From Candidatus Burkholderia humilis (GTDB lineage: Bacteria > Pseudomonadota > Gammaproteobacteria > Burkholderiales > Burkholderiaceae): DNA of 64,000 nt. Every line of letters starts with the position of its first letter. The first letter of the stretch is position 1. The stretch is from contig LFMX01000009.1 in assembly GCA_001184405.1 (NCBI GenBank), positions 21,445 to 85,444 on the forward strand, in the 5' to 3' direction. The notes under the pieces were generated by a model. That model searched no databases. It saw only the letters and a program-made list of their open reading frames with translations, and had not been told where the DNA came from. Below are positions 20,562 through 30,569 of the stretch, piece by piece. The translations under genes and the position numbers were made by a program.

Positions 20562-22927
20562 ATGAATCAGCAAGCAGAAGCCTTTCTCGCCGAAGCCAAG
20601 TCGCTCGCGAACGAAGTCGACAATTTCAAGCAGGCCCACGTCTCGCGTCCGCATGAATCGGCGCATCTGCACGTGGCCGGCCGCGCCACTTATACCGATG
20701 ACATTCCGGTCGTCGCGGGCACGCTGCACGCCGCGCCCGGCACGAGCCCGAAGGCGCACGCGAAGATCGTGTCGATGAATTTCGATGCCGTGCGCGCGAC
20801 GCCGGGAATATCGTCGCCGTCTTCACCGCCGACGATATTCCCGGCGTGAACGATTGCGGTCCGATCATCCACGACGATCCGGTGCTCGCGCAGGGTATTA
20901 TGCAATTCGTCGGCCAGCCGATGTTCATCGTCGTCGCGACTTCGCACGATAGGGCACGTCTTGCGGCACGCCGCGCGATCATCGAATTCGAAGATCTGGC
21001 GCCGGTGCTCACGCCCGCCGATGCGCGCAAGGCCGAGTCCTACGTGCTCAATCCGCTGAACTCTCGCGCGGCGATGCCGAAGGCCGCATGGCCAAAGCGA
21101 CGCATCACGAACGCGGCGCGATGAAGCTCGGCGGCCAGGAACAGTTCTATCTCGAAGGACAGATTGCCTACGCCGTGCCGAAGGACGACGACGGCATGCA
21201 CGTCTATTGTTCGACGCAGCACCCGACGGAAATGCAGCATCTCGTCGCACACGTGCTCAACGTGCATTCGCACAACGTGCTGGTCGAATGCCGTCGCATG
21301 GGCGGCGGATTCGGCGGCAAGGAATCGCAGTCGGGCATTTTCGCGTGCTGCGCCGCGCTCGCCGCGTGGAAGCTGTTGTGCCCGGTGAAGCTGCGTCCGG
21401 ACCGCGACGACGACGTGATGATCACCGGCAAGCGCCACGACTTCATCTACGACTTCGAAGTCGGTTACGACGATGACGGCAAGATCGAAGGCGTATCCGT
21501 CGATATGACTTCGCGCTGCGGCTTTTCCGCGGATTTGTCCGACCCGGTGATGACGCGCGCCGTCTGCCACTTCGACAACGCGTATTGGCTCTCCGACGTA
21601 AAGATCGAAGGCTATTGTGGCAAGACGAACACGCAATCGAACACGGCGTTCCGCAGTTTCGGCGGACCGCAGGGCGCGTTCGCGATCGAATACATCATGG
21701 ATAACGTGGCACGTTCGGTCGGAAAGGATTCGCTCGATGTGCGCCGCGCCAATCTGTACGGCAAGACGGAGAACAACAAGACGCCTTACGGCCAGACGGT
21801 CGAAGACAACGTCATTCATGAACTGATCGCCGAGCTGGAAGAGACGAGCGACTATCGCAAGCGCCGTGCGGCCATCGACGAATTCAACGCGAACAACGAG
21901 ATTCTGAAAAAGGGTCTGGCGCTGACGCCGGTGAAGTTCGGCATCGCGTTCAACGTGACGCACTTCAATCAGGCGGGCGCGCTGGCTCATATCTATACCG
22001 ATGGCTCGATGCTCGTGAATCACGGCGGCACCGAAATGGGCCAGGGTTTGAACACGAAGGTCGCGCAGGTTGTCGCGTATGAACTCGGCGTGAACTTCGA
22101 GCGCGTGCTCGTGACGGCCACCGACACGAGCAAGGTCGCCAATACGTCGGCGACGGCGGCATCGACGGGAACGGATTTGAACGGAAAGGCCGTGCAGGAT
22201 GCCGCGCGCCAGTTGCGCGAGCGGCTCGCGAAGTTCGCGGCCGAGAAGTTCGGCGGCGGCTCGGTGGCGGCATCGGAGGTGCACTTTGCGAACGATTGCA
22301 TCATCGTCGGCGAGGACGCGATTCCATTCGGCGAAGTCGTGCAAAAGGCGTATCTCGCGCGCATTCAGTTGTGGTCAGACGGCTTCTACGCGACGCCCAA
22401 GCTCTACTGGGATCAGGCGACGATGCAAGGCCGCCCGTTCTACTACTACTCGTACGGCGCGGCGGTGTCCGAAGTCGTGATCGATACGCTCACCGGCGAA
22501 ATGCGCGTGCTGCGCGCGGATGCGCTGCATGACGTGGGCGCATCGCTGAATCCGGCGCTCGACAAAGGTCAGGGTCGAAGGCGCGTTCGTGCGGGGCATG
22601 GGCTGGCTGACGACGGAAGAACTCTGGTGGAACGACAAGGGCAAGCTGATGACGCACGCGCCGTCCACGTACAAGATTCCGACGACCAACGACATGCCGG
22701 CCGACTTCCGCGTCGAGTTGTTCAAGAATCGCAATGTGGAGGACAGCATCCATCGGTCGAAGGCCGTGGGCGAGCCGCCGCTGCTGTTGCCGTTCTCGGT
22801 GTTCTTCGTCATTCGCGATGCCGTGTCCGCCGTCGGCGATCACAAGATCAATCCGCCGTTGAACGCGCCCGCGACGGCTGAAGAAATCCTGACAGCGGTC
22901 AATGCGGTGAGGAGCGCACGGTCATGA
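20562..22927 (+). pseudogene. xdhB: Xanthine dehydrogenase molybdopterin subunit, inactivated
   Basis: Molybdenum-cofactor subunit that hydroxylates hypoxanthine and xanthine. Three frameshifts: about 20808 (after AVRATPG), a one-base loss near 21062 (before RGDAEGRMAKATHHERG) and an extra G near 22573 (DKGQ then VEGAFVRGMGWLT). The middle ORF keeps MGGGFGGKESQ, RPDRDDDVMITGKRHDF, FRSFGGPQGAFAIEYIMD, TPYGQTVEDN, NHGGTEMGQGLNTKVAQV and SATAASTGTDLNG. The last part includes KAVGEPPLLLPFSVFFVIRD, with the active-site glutamate in GEPP. Stop at 22925-22927 abuts the xdhC remnant. Confidence 0.92.
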
Positions 22928-23430
22928 TGCACGTCGTGCTGTTCGTCGCGGGCTACGTTGGCCACGCGCTCGTGAAGGTGCTCGGCACGCTGCCGTGCGT
23001 CGTGCAATGGGTCGATGCGCGCGATGAACTCTTCCCCGACGAAGTCCCGGCGAATGTGCAGATCGAAGCGACGGATTTGCCCGATGCGATCGTCGATGAA
23101 GCGCCCGCCGGCGCGTATTTCATCGTGATGACGCACGATCATTCGCTGGACTTCTCGCTCACGTAACGCATCATGCTGCGCGATGACTTCGCGTACTTCG
23201 GGCTGATCGGCTCGAAGACCAAGCGCGTGAAGTTCGAGCGCCGGCTGATGGAGCGGGGCGTCGCGGCGGAGCGCTTGCCGGAGATCACGTGTCCGATCGG
23301 CGTGGAAGGCATCGTGGATAAGGCGCCGTGGTCGATCGCGATGGCGGTGACGGCGCAGTTGCTGCGCGTGAAGGAGATGACGGGGCGGTTGGGCGTGCCT
23401 GCGCTCAAACGGGTGCGGACGGCGGTTTGA
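22924..23430 (+). pseudogene. xdhC: XdhC-type molybdenum cofactor insertion protein, truncated
   Basis: XdhC binds and inserts sulfurated molybdenum cofactor into xanthine dehydrogenase. Only the C-terminal half survives: HVVLFVAGYVGHALVKVLGT (the Rossmann glycine motif GAGHVG is altered to VAGYVG), WVDARDELFPDEVPANVQ, YFIVMTHDHSLDFSLT. A TAA follows at 23164-23166, then in the same frame LRDDFAYFGLIGSKTKRVKFERRL to 23430. About 130 or more N-terminal residues are missing because xdhB runs straight into the middle of xdhC, so a deletion of several hundred bases has occurred at about 22925. Confidence 0.88.
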
Positions 23431-23434
23431 GCGG

Positions 23435-24345
23435 TCAGCTCACGCCGTTTGCAGCGGCCCGAAACCTTCCGGGCGCGACGCCATACAATTCCTTGAACCG
23501 CTTCGAAAACGCCGCTTCGGACTGATAGCCCACATCCGCCGCCACGTCCGCGATGCTCTTCTTCGTGCGCGTGAGCATCGTGCTGGCGAGTTGCATGCGC
23601 ACATGACTGAGCAGCGGGAGCGGCGAACTTTCCGAATGCGCCGAAAACGCGCGCATGTAGGTGGTACGCGACATCGCGGCTTCTTTGGCGAGCATGTCGA
23701 GCGTCCACGGATCGGCGGGACGCTCGAGCATTGCGATCACCGACGCACCCAGCCGTCGATGCGCCAGCAACCCGAGCACGCCCGCCACCGATGGCTGACC
23801 GGCCAGCCACACGCGCAAGACCATCGTGAACAGCGCCGTCGATAAAGCCGTGACGCGCCGATCTGCGCTTCTTCCGCTTCACGCCGCATTGCGCCGATCA
23901 AGGGCTGCAAATACACCGCCGACGACTCCGACAACGACACGACATCGGGCAGCACGTCGATCAACAGCGCGCGCGGCGCATAGAGAAACCGTCCGCACAA
24001 CAAATCGAGGCCCGCTGCGCGCTCGCCGCAATTGCTGCGCACGACGACCGTGCCATTATGTTGCGATTGCATCGGCGCGGGTTTGGCGTTCGAGCCGTTC
24101 GCGGCTGAAATGCTGACGACGTGTGCATCGCCGCGCGGCAGAACGAAGATATCGCCCGATTTCAGTTCGAGCGGCGGCTGACCTTTGCGCGTTACGATGC
24201 ACGCGCCATCGAGCACGACGTGATAGATCGCTTCGCCCGCCGGCGCGCGCGGATGATCGAGTTCGAGCGGACTGCTCAGAAGACAACGGAGATCGAGCGC
24301 GCCGGAAAGGCCCGCAAGCTGAATCAGGCGATCGAGAGCGTCCAT
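23435..24345 (-). pseudogene. AraC-family regulator with cupin domain, frameshifted
   Basis: N-terminal AraC-binding cupin domain (MDALDRLIQLAGLSGALDLR, PAGEAIYHVVLDGACIV, LKSGDIFVLPRGDAHVV). A shift near 23850 follows, then the C-terminal half in another frame with the double HTH (WTLDMLAKEAAMSRTTYMRAF, KSIADVAADVGYQSEAAFSKRF, YGVAPGRFR). One frameshift only. It is convergent with xdhC. Target unknown. Confidence 0.85.
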
Positions 24346-24391
24346 GAGCGAAGAGGAAAAACGGTGTCGCTCGATACTACCGAAAAGCGTG

Positions 24392-25378
24392 TTATTCGGT
24401 GACAGTATTTTCCGCGCGCATCGGCACGACGGCTTTCTTGCCTGTGAGCGAGTCGGACACGCTCGACATCAGTTCGCGCAGCCACGCGATATCGGTCGGC
24501 TGTTCCGGCTGCGGCAGCGAAAGCTGATAGCACTTGATGCGCGGAAACGGCACCGGCGATTCGAGCACCGCCAGCGGCAGCATCGCCGCGTAATGCTGCG
24601 CAAAACGGCGCGGCGCGGTGAGAATCAGGTCGGATTGCAACAGGACCTGCGGCACGAGCCCGAAGTAGGGAATCGTCGTGACAATGCGCCGTTCGATGCC
24701 CGCGCGCGCGCCAGACCGATGTCGATCGGATGACGCCTGCCGCCGCTGTACGGCGTCGGCGCGAGATGCGCGGCGAGCGCGTAACGCTCAGCGGTGAGCG
24801 GCTCGCGCGAGCGGATGATTCGCGCTCATCAGGCAGACGAAAACATCGGAGAAAAGGTCCTGACGCTCGAAGCGCGGCTCGGGCTTGGTCCAGTTGGCGA
24901 CCATCAGATCGATTTCGCCTTCGTCGAGCATGCGCTCGTGATCGCGCGTCGGATTCAGCGATTCGATTTCCAGGCGCGCGTTCGGCGCGGCATCGCGAAA
25001 AGCGGCGACGAGCGTCGGCATGAAGAAATCGTTCAGATAATCCGGCGCGGCGATGCGAAAGGTGCGGCGCGAACTCGCGGCATCGAAATCGCCGTGCGGC
25101 GTCGCGACGAACTCCACTTCGCGCAACGCGCGCTGCGCGGGCGCAAGCAGCGATTCGCCGTATTCCGTCGGCACCATGCCTTGCTTGCCGCGCACGAGAA
25201 TCGGATCGTTCAGGATTTCGCGCAGACGGCGCAGCGCCGTGCTGATGGCCGGTTGCGTCTGATTCAGCCGTTGCACGGTCTGCGTCACGCTGCGCTCCTG
25301 CAATAGCGTGCGCAGCACACGGATGAGCCAGATATCGAATGTGTCGGTCGAGTCGTCGGAATCAGCGGGATCGTTCAT
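24392..25378 (-). pseudogene. LysR-family regulator with two dinucleotide frameshifts
   Basis: The N-terminal wHTH is intact (LIRVLRTLLQERSVTQTV, LNQTQPAISTALRRLREI) and the substrate domain starts well (FRIAAPDYLNDFFMPTLV). Near 24815 a CG unit appears lost from a CGCG run (the frame should read LAREPLTAERYA), and near 24710 another GC-repeat length change shifts again before GIERRIVTTIPYFGLVP. The end (PEQPTDIAWLRELMSSVSDS) is in a third register, stop at 24392. Full length would be about 325 residues. No neighbouring target gene is evident. Confidence 0.85.
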
Positions 25379-25552
25379 GGGCTTTGCGTCGTACCAAAAT
25401 GGCGCGCGCGTCAGCGTCGGGCGCTTTTCAGCGTCCGATCAACGACATGTCACGCAGCCTGACCCGAAGTTAACCCCTTCCCCTTTTTGACGCCATAGCG
25501 AGCGCGCTATTTACGGCATAGGCGTGCGGGTGAGCGCACGTTTTCGGGCGAT

Positions 25553-26197
25553 TCAGGTGAAATCGGCGTCGCGCGGGGCCATCGGCAAATTGCTGATGCG
25601 CTTGACTTCCGCCGCGTCCAGCCAGTTCAGCGAGCGCGCGACGTAAAGCACCATCGGCAAGGTGTCTTCGCCCCAGAAAATCTGATCGTTGACGACGAAC
25701 GTGGGCACGCCGAACACGCCGAGCGCCACCGCGGGGTCGTTGTTGGCGTGCAGCTTCGCCTTCACGTCTTCATCGTTGATGCGCGTTTCCGCCTCCGGCA
25801 TGCCGACGTGCTCGCACAGCGCGCGAAAGCCTTCGGGCGTGCCGGGATCGCGTCCTTCGCGCCAGATGAAGCGAAAAATATCGCGAATCTTGAGGATATC
25901 CCCATCCGCGAGACACGCGAGCCGCAGCGCCTTGCTCGGGTCGAACGGATGTACGGGCGGCATCTTGAACGGAATGCCGAATTGCTCCGCGCGGAAAAGC
26001 GCGTGCCGGTACGTGAAGACGCGCTTGGACGGAATGGTCGTCGCGTGCGGCTGACCCCAGCGGTCGAGCAGTTTCATCAACTGGACGGGGACGAATTCGA
26101 ACGGCATGTCGGGCCATTTCTCGTGCTGTTCCAGCAGCAAATACGAGAACGGCGAAATGAAATCGAAGAAAAAGTACGGTTGACCGGGGGCGTTCAT
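25553..26197 (-). CDS. 2-hydroxychromene-2-carboxylate isomerase/DsbA-like oxidoreductase
   Basis: A 214-residue thioredoxin-fold protein of the HCCA isomerase/kappa-GST family: YFFFDFISPFSYLLLEQHEK carries the catalytic-serine region (SPFSY), then KLLDRWGQPHATTIPSKRVFT, FRFIWREGRDPGTPEG and the cis-proline motif GVFGVPTFVVNDQIFWGED. Such enzymes act on glutathione adducts of aromatic breakdown products; the true substrate here is unknown. Start at 26197 follows GGGAGAAACGAAC. Intact, alone, flanked by broken genes. Confidence 0.88.
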   Translation of the reverse strand: MNAPGQPYFFFDFISPFSYLLLEQHEKWPDMPFEFVPVQLMKLLDRWGQPHATTIPSKRVFTYRHALFRAEQFGIPFKMPPVHPFDPSKALRLACLADGDILKIRDIFRFIWREGRDPGTPEGFRALCEHVGMPEAETRINDEDVKAKLHANNDPAVALGVFGVPTFVVNDQIFWGEDTLPMVLYVARSLNWLDAAEVKRISNLPMAPRDADFT

Positions 26198-26329
26198 GTT
26201 CGTTTCTCCCTTGCGACCGCGCGTTATGCGTTTCGGCCTCATCGATTGTTCGCTTTGTTTGTCGGACGCTCGTGTCCCGTGTTTCTCGCCGCTGCTTCTA
26301 AGCTTGTTCCATATTACGTGCTGGCTCGC

Positions 26330-27255
26330 TTACGCGCTGCCCTGTTCAATATCTTCGTGGACTTCGGTCGCATCGTTCGCGGCGACGGGCGCATGTGCGA
26401 GCCGCTCGCGCACGAAGCCGATATGCTCGCGCAGCACATAAAACTGATCGGCGAACGCCAGCGGCATTTTCATGCGATTCACCGCCGATTCGATCGCGTC
26501 GATGCGCTCGAGCAGGACATCGCGCTGCGAGGTGTCCGGTCCGCTGATCGCCTCGCGTTCGATGGCAATGAGCGCGCCATACCAGCGATAAATACGCAAC
26601 TTCACGCGCCATCGATACAAGTCCGGCACGAGCCGCAGACCCGGAATCAGCACGACGAGCACGCGATCCGCGAGACTCGCGACCCAGAACGGCAACGTGC
26701 GATATCAAAAAGCTCTTGCCCGACTTGTAATAGCGCTCGGCGTTATCGCTGATGCGGAATTCGTGGACCAGCGCGCGGGAAATTCGTTTGCCTTCTGCAG
26801 CAGATTCGCGCGGCTATGCACCTCGCGCGCGGCTTCGATCAGCAAATCCGATAACGCCGGATGCAGACTGTCGCGCGCGACGAGTTCGGCGGTCGGCGCG
26901 ATCGTATGCATCGGACGCGGCGGCAGATTGCGCGCGAAATCGAACGTGCCCATCGGGATTTCGATCGTCGTGAGGAAGGGGAAACGGCGCGCGTAGGCAT
27001 CGGCTTGCGAAAAATCCATCAGGCGGATGCCGTTCGTGCGCAGCAGCCTGATCATGGTCGGCGGCTGCGCGGAATCGCCGGTGAGGAACCCGGCGTCGAT
27101 TTGACCGTCTTCGAGCACTTTGGTGGCGTCGTCACCGGCGAGCGGCAGCAGTGTCGTATCGCCGCCCGGCTCGATGCCGTTCGCCTTCAGCAATTGCAGC
27201 GACAACGCGCGCGTGCCGCTGCCTTCCGCGCCGATCTTTCGCCGTACATGGACGC
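26330..27255 (-). pseudogene. TAXI-family TRAP-type solute-binding protein, truncated and frameshifted
   Basis: Visible parts are KIGAEGSGTRALSLQLLKAN, DDATKVLEDGQIDAGFLTGD, PFLTTIEIPMGTFDFARNLP and SDLLIEAAREVHSRANLLQK. Two or more shifts between 26700 and 26790 follow, then the membrane-anchored tail (LPFWVASLADRVLVVLIPGL, ESAVNRMKMPLAFADQFYVL) to the stop at 26330. This matches the anchored TAXI binding proteins of Burkholderiaceae. About half of the N-terminal domain, with any signal anchor, is missing beyond 27255. Non-functional. Confidence 0.75.
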
Positions 27256-27460
27256 CTCCAGTTTGCCAAGCTTTCATTCCGTGACAGCAAGAAGAGGAAG
27301 GTTGCACCCGTACATTCGGACTTTTCACGCGAGACACTTTTGCTCGCTGTCCCTGATGGATCGGGGGCCGCAGCGTACCAGACTGCAACAAGCCCGGATA
27401 TACGACTGCAACCCATCCTGTCCGAATCAAATCATGCGAAAACCTGGCGCAAACGGGACG

Positions 27461-27482
27461 CGTTCATATACGTTCATATACG
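27461..27482. repeat. Tandem 10-bp duplication at a gene-fusion scar
   Basis: CGTTCATATA occurs twice in tandem followed by CG. It sits exactly where the truncated diguanylate cyclase stump (right) ends, near the truncated TAXI gene (left). Confidence 0.8.
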
Positions 27483-27905
27483 GTCCGCATGCGTGCGGTG
27501 ATACTGAAAGTACTCGCGATCCGAGTTGTTGAAGCGCTTGTCGAGCTTCGCCTGTGAATTGACGAGCCATGTGCCGTCGCGGTCGTAAATGAACAGGCCG
27601 TTGAGCTGCGGCAATTGCGCGGTGCGCACGACGAGCGACGCATGCAGGCGCGCGAGCATGTCAGGCGTCGCGCCTTCCTGCTCGACACGTTCGACCATGC
27701 CGATGAGCGTCGTATCGGCTTCCTTGAAGGTGTCGTTCGCGTGCTGCGCCATTGCGCGCACGAGGTTCGACGTCGCGATGGTCATCTCTTCGATCTGCAC
27801 GCGGCGCGCGGCGATGCTGCGCCATATATCGGTGCCGATCAACAGGACGCAGACGGCGACGATAAAAACCGTCAGCTTGAAAGTGAGCGATTGGCGACTG
27901 GACAC
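27474..27905 (-). pseudogene. Membrane sensor stump of a diguanylate cyclase-type protein
   Basis: Starts at GTG 27905 (VSSRQSLTFKLTVFIVAVCV) with an N-terminal membrane helix, then a periplasmic Cache/PDC-like sensor region (RSIAARRVQIEEMTIATSNL, QLPQLNGLFIYDRDGTWLVN, FNNSDREYFQYHRTHADR). The frame ends at once after THADR. Proteins with this front end usually continue for about 350 more residues into a second helix and GGDEF domain; here nothing of that remains. A deletion joined this stump to the TAXI remnant. The output domain is inferred, not seen. Confidence 0.7.
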
Positions 27906-28253
27906 GCCGGGTTCTCCGAATAAGCGACTGTGGATAGCGCAAGCCGAAGTCTGAGGAATTCGAACACAGCCGTATCTTATCGCGCCCTCCGAAACGGCCG
28001 TTTCGTCGATCAAGCTCGTTAACGGCAAATAGGGCGCAAACCTTGAGCGTGCGCTAAGGGAATTTTTAAGGGGTTTTCCCGGTATCAGCGCTGTCAGGTC
28101 GATGACGTCTCTCGCGAGGAAAGTGTTGGGTGATACCCGACACTTGATTGTCGTCGAGCCCAAGGAATAAGGCTTTAGCGAAATTGGCACGACAAGTGCT
28201 TAAGCCTAAAGCTCACGGTCAAGCTATAACGTTTAGAAACCTAATAAAACATC
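27906..28253. other. Intergenic region before the alpha/beta hydrolase gene
   Basis: About 350 bases with no gene and no promoter pattern I would defend. Confidence 0.3.
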
Positions 28254-29426
28254 ATGCAGATTTCGCAAGACATAAAAGCGCCGGTCATCGCGCTCCATTG
28301 TTCGGGCGCGGGCGCAAATCAATGGCGTCAGCTAGGCGAATTGCTCGATGCGCGCCACGCATTGATCGCGCCGGGACACTACGGGTGCGACAGCGTGGGC
28401 CCGTGGAGCGGCGAACGCGCCTTTACGCTCGCCGATGAAGCCGCGCGCACGGTCGAAATCATCGATCGGCAGCGTGGCAAGGTGCATCTCGTCGGTCACT
28501 CCTATGGCGGCGGCGCATTGCGTGCGGCGCTGGAGCGGCCGCATGGCGTCGCGAGCATCACGCTCTATGAGCCTTTGGCGTTTCATCTGCTTAAGGGCAT
28601 GGGCTCGCGCGGCGCGCGTGAATTCGCGGAGATCCTGGCGATTGCGGCGCGCACCGCCGAAGGCGTGGTGGCCGGCGACTGGCGCGGCGCGGCCCGTTCA
28701 TTCGTCGATTACTGGGGCGGGCAGGGCACGTGGACGGCGCTGCGTCCATCGGTGCAAGCCATGTTGACGCACTGGGTGCCCAAAGCGTCGCTGGATTTTC
28801 GCGCGCTGATTCACGAGCCGACGCCCGCAAGCACTTACGCCAAGCTGCGCATTCCCACGCTTGTGATGCGTGGCGAGCATGCGCCCGCGCCCACGCGTCT
28901 GATCGCGGAAACGCTGCCTTCGCTGATGCCCGCCGCCAAGCTGATCGTCGTGCTGGACGCGGGACATATGGGGCCGCTCACGCATGCGCAGACGGTCAAT
29001 GCCGCGATTGCGCAGCATATGGCGAATGGGACGCATGCGCGCATTGAATTTGAGATGTGTGCGCGCGGTTCTATGGCAGCATTCCGCTCTTTTCTTCGAG
29101 TCAGAAGTTGTCATGAGCGAGTTTCAAGAGTATTCCGTACCGACGGTCGGCACGGGCGCGCTGATCGTATTGTTTGTCGAAGCGGCCGCGCAGTAGGCGT
29201 TAAAAATTATTTCGATGCACAAAGCCTGGCGACCAATTACGCGCAAGGGCCGCTTGCCGCCGTCATCGTGTTTGCGCTTGTATCGTGCATCATATTGATG
29301 GGGTTTGCGCGTGAGCTATGGCATTCGCGCGCGCATGCCGACGCGTTTCGCTCGCCCGCCTATTGCGCGATGTTTGGTCATGCAGCGATCGCGCTATTTC
29401 CGCTGTTCCTTTCGCTGTTGCGCTGA
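28254..29426 (+). CDS. Alpha/beta hydrolase with C-terminal read-through into a neighbouring membrane gene
   Basis: Residues 1 to about 262 are a complete alpha/beta hydrolase: oxyanion region ALHCSGAGANQW, nucleophile elbow VGHSYGGGALRAAL, LRIPTLVMRGEHAPAPTRL and the catalytic histidine in LDAGHMGPLTHAQ. Homologues end near here (about 29045). In this sequence the frame stays open for another about 125 codons; the last part (NYFDAQSLATNYAQGPLAAVIVFALV to the stop at 29426) is really the C-terminal part of a separate small membrane protein (see 29113-29426). The hydrolase may still fold, but with a long abnormal tail. Substrate unknown. Confidence 0.7.
   Translation: MQISQDIKAPVIALHCSGAGANQWRQLGELLDARHALIAPGHYGCDSVGPWSGERAFTLADEAARTVEIIDRQRGKVHLVGHSYGGGALRAALERPHGVASITLYEPLAFHLLKGMGSRGAREFAEILAIAARTAEGVVAGDWRGAARSFVDYWGGQGTWTALRPSVQAMLTHWVPKASLDFRALIHEPTPASTYAKLRIPTLVMRGEHAPAPTRLIAETLPSLMPAAKLIVVLDAGHMGPLTHAQTVNAAIAQHMANGTHARIEFEMCARGSMAAFRSFLRVRSCHERVSRVFRTDGRHGRADRIVCRSGRAVGVKNYFDAQSLATNYAQGPLAAVIVFALVSCIILMGFARELWHSRAHADAFRSPAYCAMFGHAAIALFPLFLSLLR
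29113..29426 (+). pseudogene. Small membrane protein, frameshifted
   Basis: Starts ATG 29113 (MSEFQEYSVPTVGTGALIVL). A shift near 29180 ends this frame after about 28 residues, while the continuation (VKNYFDAQSLATNYAQGP, then two hydrophobic helices, ending ALFPLFLSLLR) lies in the frame of the upstream hydrolase. Together they would make about 104 residues with three membrane segments. Family not recognised. Confidence 0.55.
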
Positions 29427-30073
29427 TCAACCCGGCAAGCCATCGCTCGACGGATCGGTCGCGCCTTGCCGCTGCACGAGCCGTCCGCGAAACCAGAAGG
29501 TCCACGCAAGCAATCCGCCATAAATCACATAGCCGATGATGGGCGACACGACCAGATAACGCTCGATCGGCCAATGCCACGTGAACCAGAATCGCAAGGT
29601 GGTTTCGAGCGTAAGTCCGACGCCCCAAACGAGCGTCATGAGCCTAAGCGATGCGCGTAACGATGCGCTGTTGCTCCAGTACGACTCAAAGTGACACGCG
29701 CCGCCTTCTTGTTCACGCGCGACCGTGGCACGCGCAAGATAAAAGATGAGCGGCCGCTTAAAAAGTGTCGAGACAAAAATACGATGCCCATTGCGCCCGC
29801 CGCCAACGACTCGCGCACCAGCAAAATGCGCGCACTGCCGCCAAGCGCAAACGTCAAGATGGACAGCGCAATGCCGAACAGCACCAGCGCGGAAAGCGCA
29901 TCGACACGACGTGTCCGGACGAATTCGACGAGACTCCAGACGAGCGGTGGCGCAGCGGAGGCGTAAAGCGCGCCGACCTCGCCCCAATGCGGCAAGGCAA
30001 GACGATAAGCAAGCCAAGACAGCAGCAGATTGGCGACGAGTTCGAGTACGAGGCCGGGCTTGATCTTTTTCAT
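29427..30073 (-). pseudogene. VC0807-type inner-membrane protein, frameshifted
   Basis: N-terminal half: MKKIKPGLVLELVANLLLSW, YASAAPPLVWSLVEFVRTRRVDA, LVRESLAAGAMGIVFL. A one-base shift near 29775 follows, then FKRPLIFYLARATVAREQEG, VWGVGLTLETTLRFWFTWHW and a final membrane helix to 29427. The pattern matches the six-helix VC0807 family of unknown function (about 215 residues). Its stop is directly adjacent to the convergent frame ending at 29426. Confidence 0.65.
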
Positions 30074-30143
30074 AGGCTCACGACGTGGCGCGATCTCGCG
30101 CGGGCGTGAGCGAAGTATAAAAGAACGCGCTAAAGGCTAAGCC

Positions 30144-30452
30144 TCATTTGTCCACGCCATTTCCCGGAATGGGGTTCGCACCGCCTGTGGCGCCGGTCGT
30201 TGCGTTGGGTGTAACCGGTGGATTCGCGCTCGAATTGGCATTGTATGAAGAATTGGCATTCGGCGCGGTCGCATTGTTCGAATAGCCCGGCGACGATTTC
30301 GGCTGCTTAGACTGAAACTGCTGGTTGATGATGCCCATTTGCCTGAGCTTTTGCGCGGCGCGTCCGTCGGCGTGGGCAGCGGTTGCGAAGCTAATTGTCA
30401 CTGCGCCGGCGATCAGCGCAGCACGCGTCGTGATGTAACGATTTTTTCTCAT
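30144..30452 (-). CDS. Small secreted Asn/Thr/Pro-rich protein
   Basis: A 102-residue product with a clear signal peptide (MRKNRYITTRAALIAGAVTI, cleavage after TAAHA) and a low-complexity mature part rich in Asn, Pro, Thr and Gly (NATAPNANSSYNANSSANPP). Start at 30452 follows GGGAGGCCACATC, a strong Shine-Dalgarno. No frameshift. Family unknown; probably periplasmic and disordered. Confidence 0.65.
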   Translation of the reverse strand: MRKNRYITTRAALIAGAVTISFATAAHADGRAAQKLRQMGIINQQFQSKQPKSSPGYSNNATAPNANSSYNANSSANPPVTPNATTGATGGANPIPGNGVDK

Positions 30453-30569
30453 GATGTGGCCTCCCTTAGTCATTCTTTAGCACTATATACCGCGCAATTC
30501 TGATGCCTGGCTTAAACAGGATTTTGCCTGGTGTAAAAACGGGCCGCACAATCAAGTTAGTTCAAGTTC

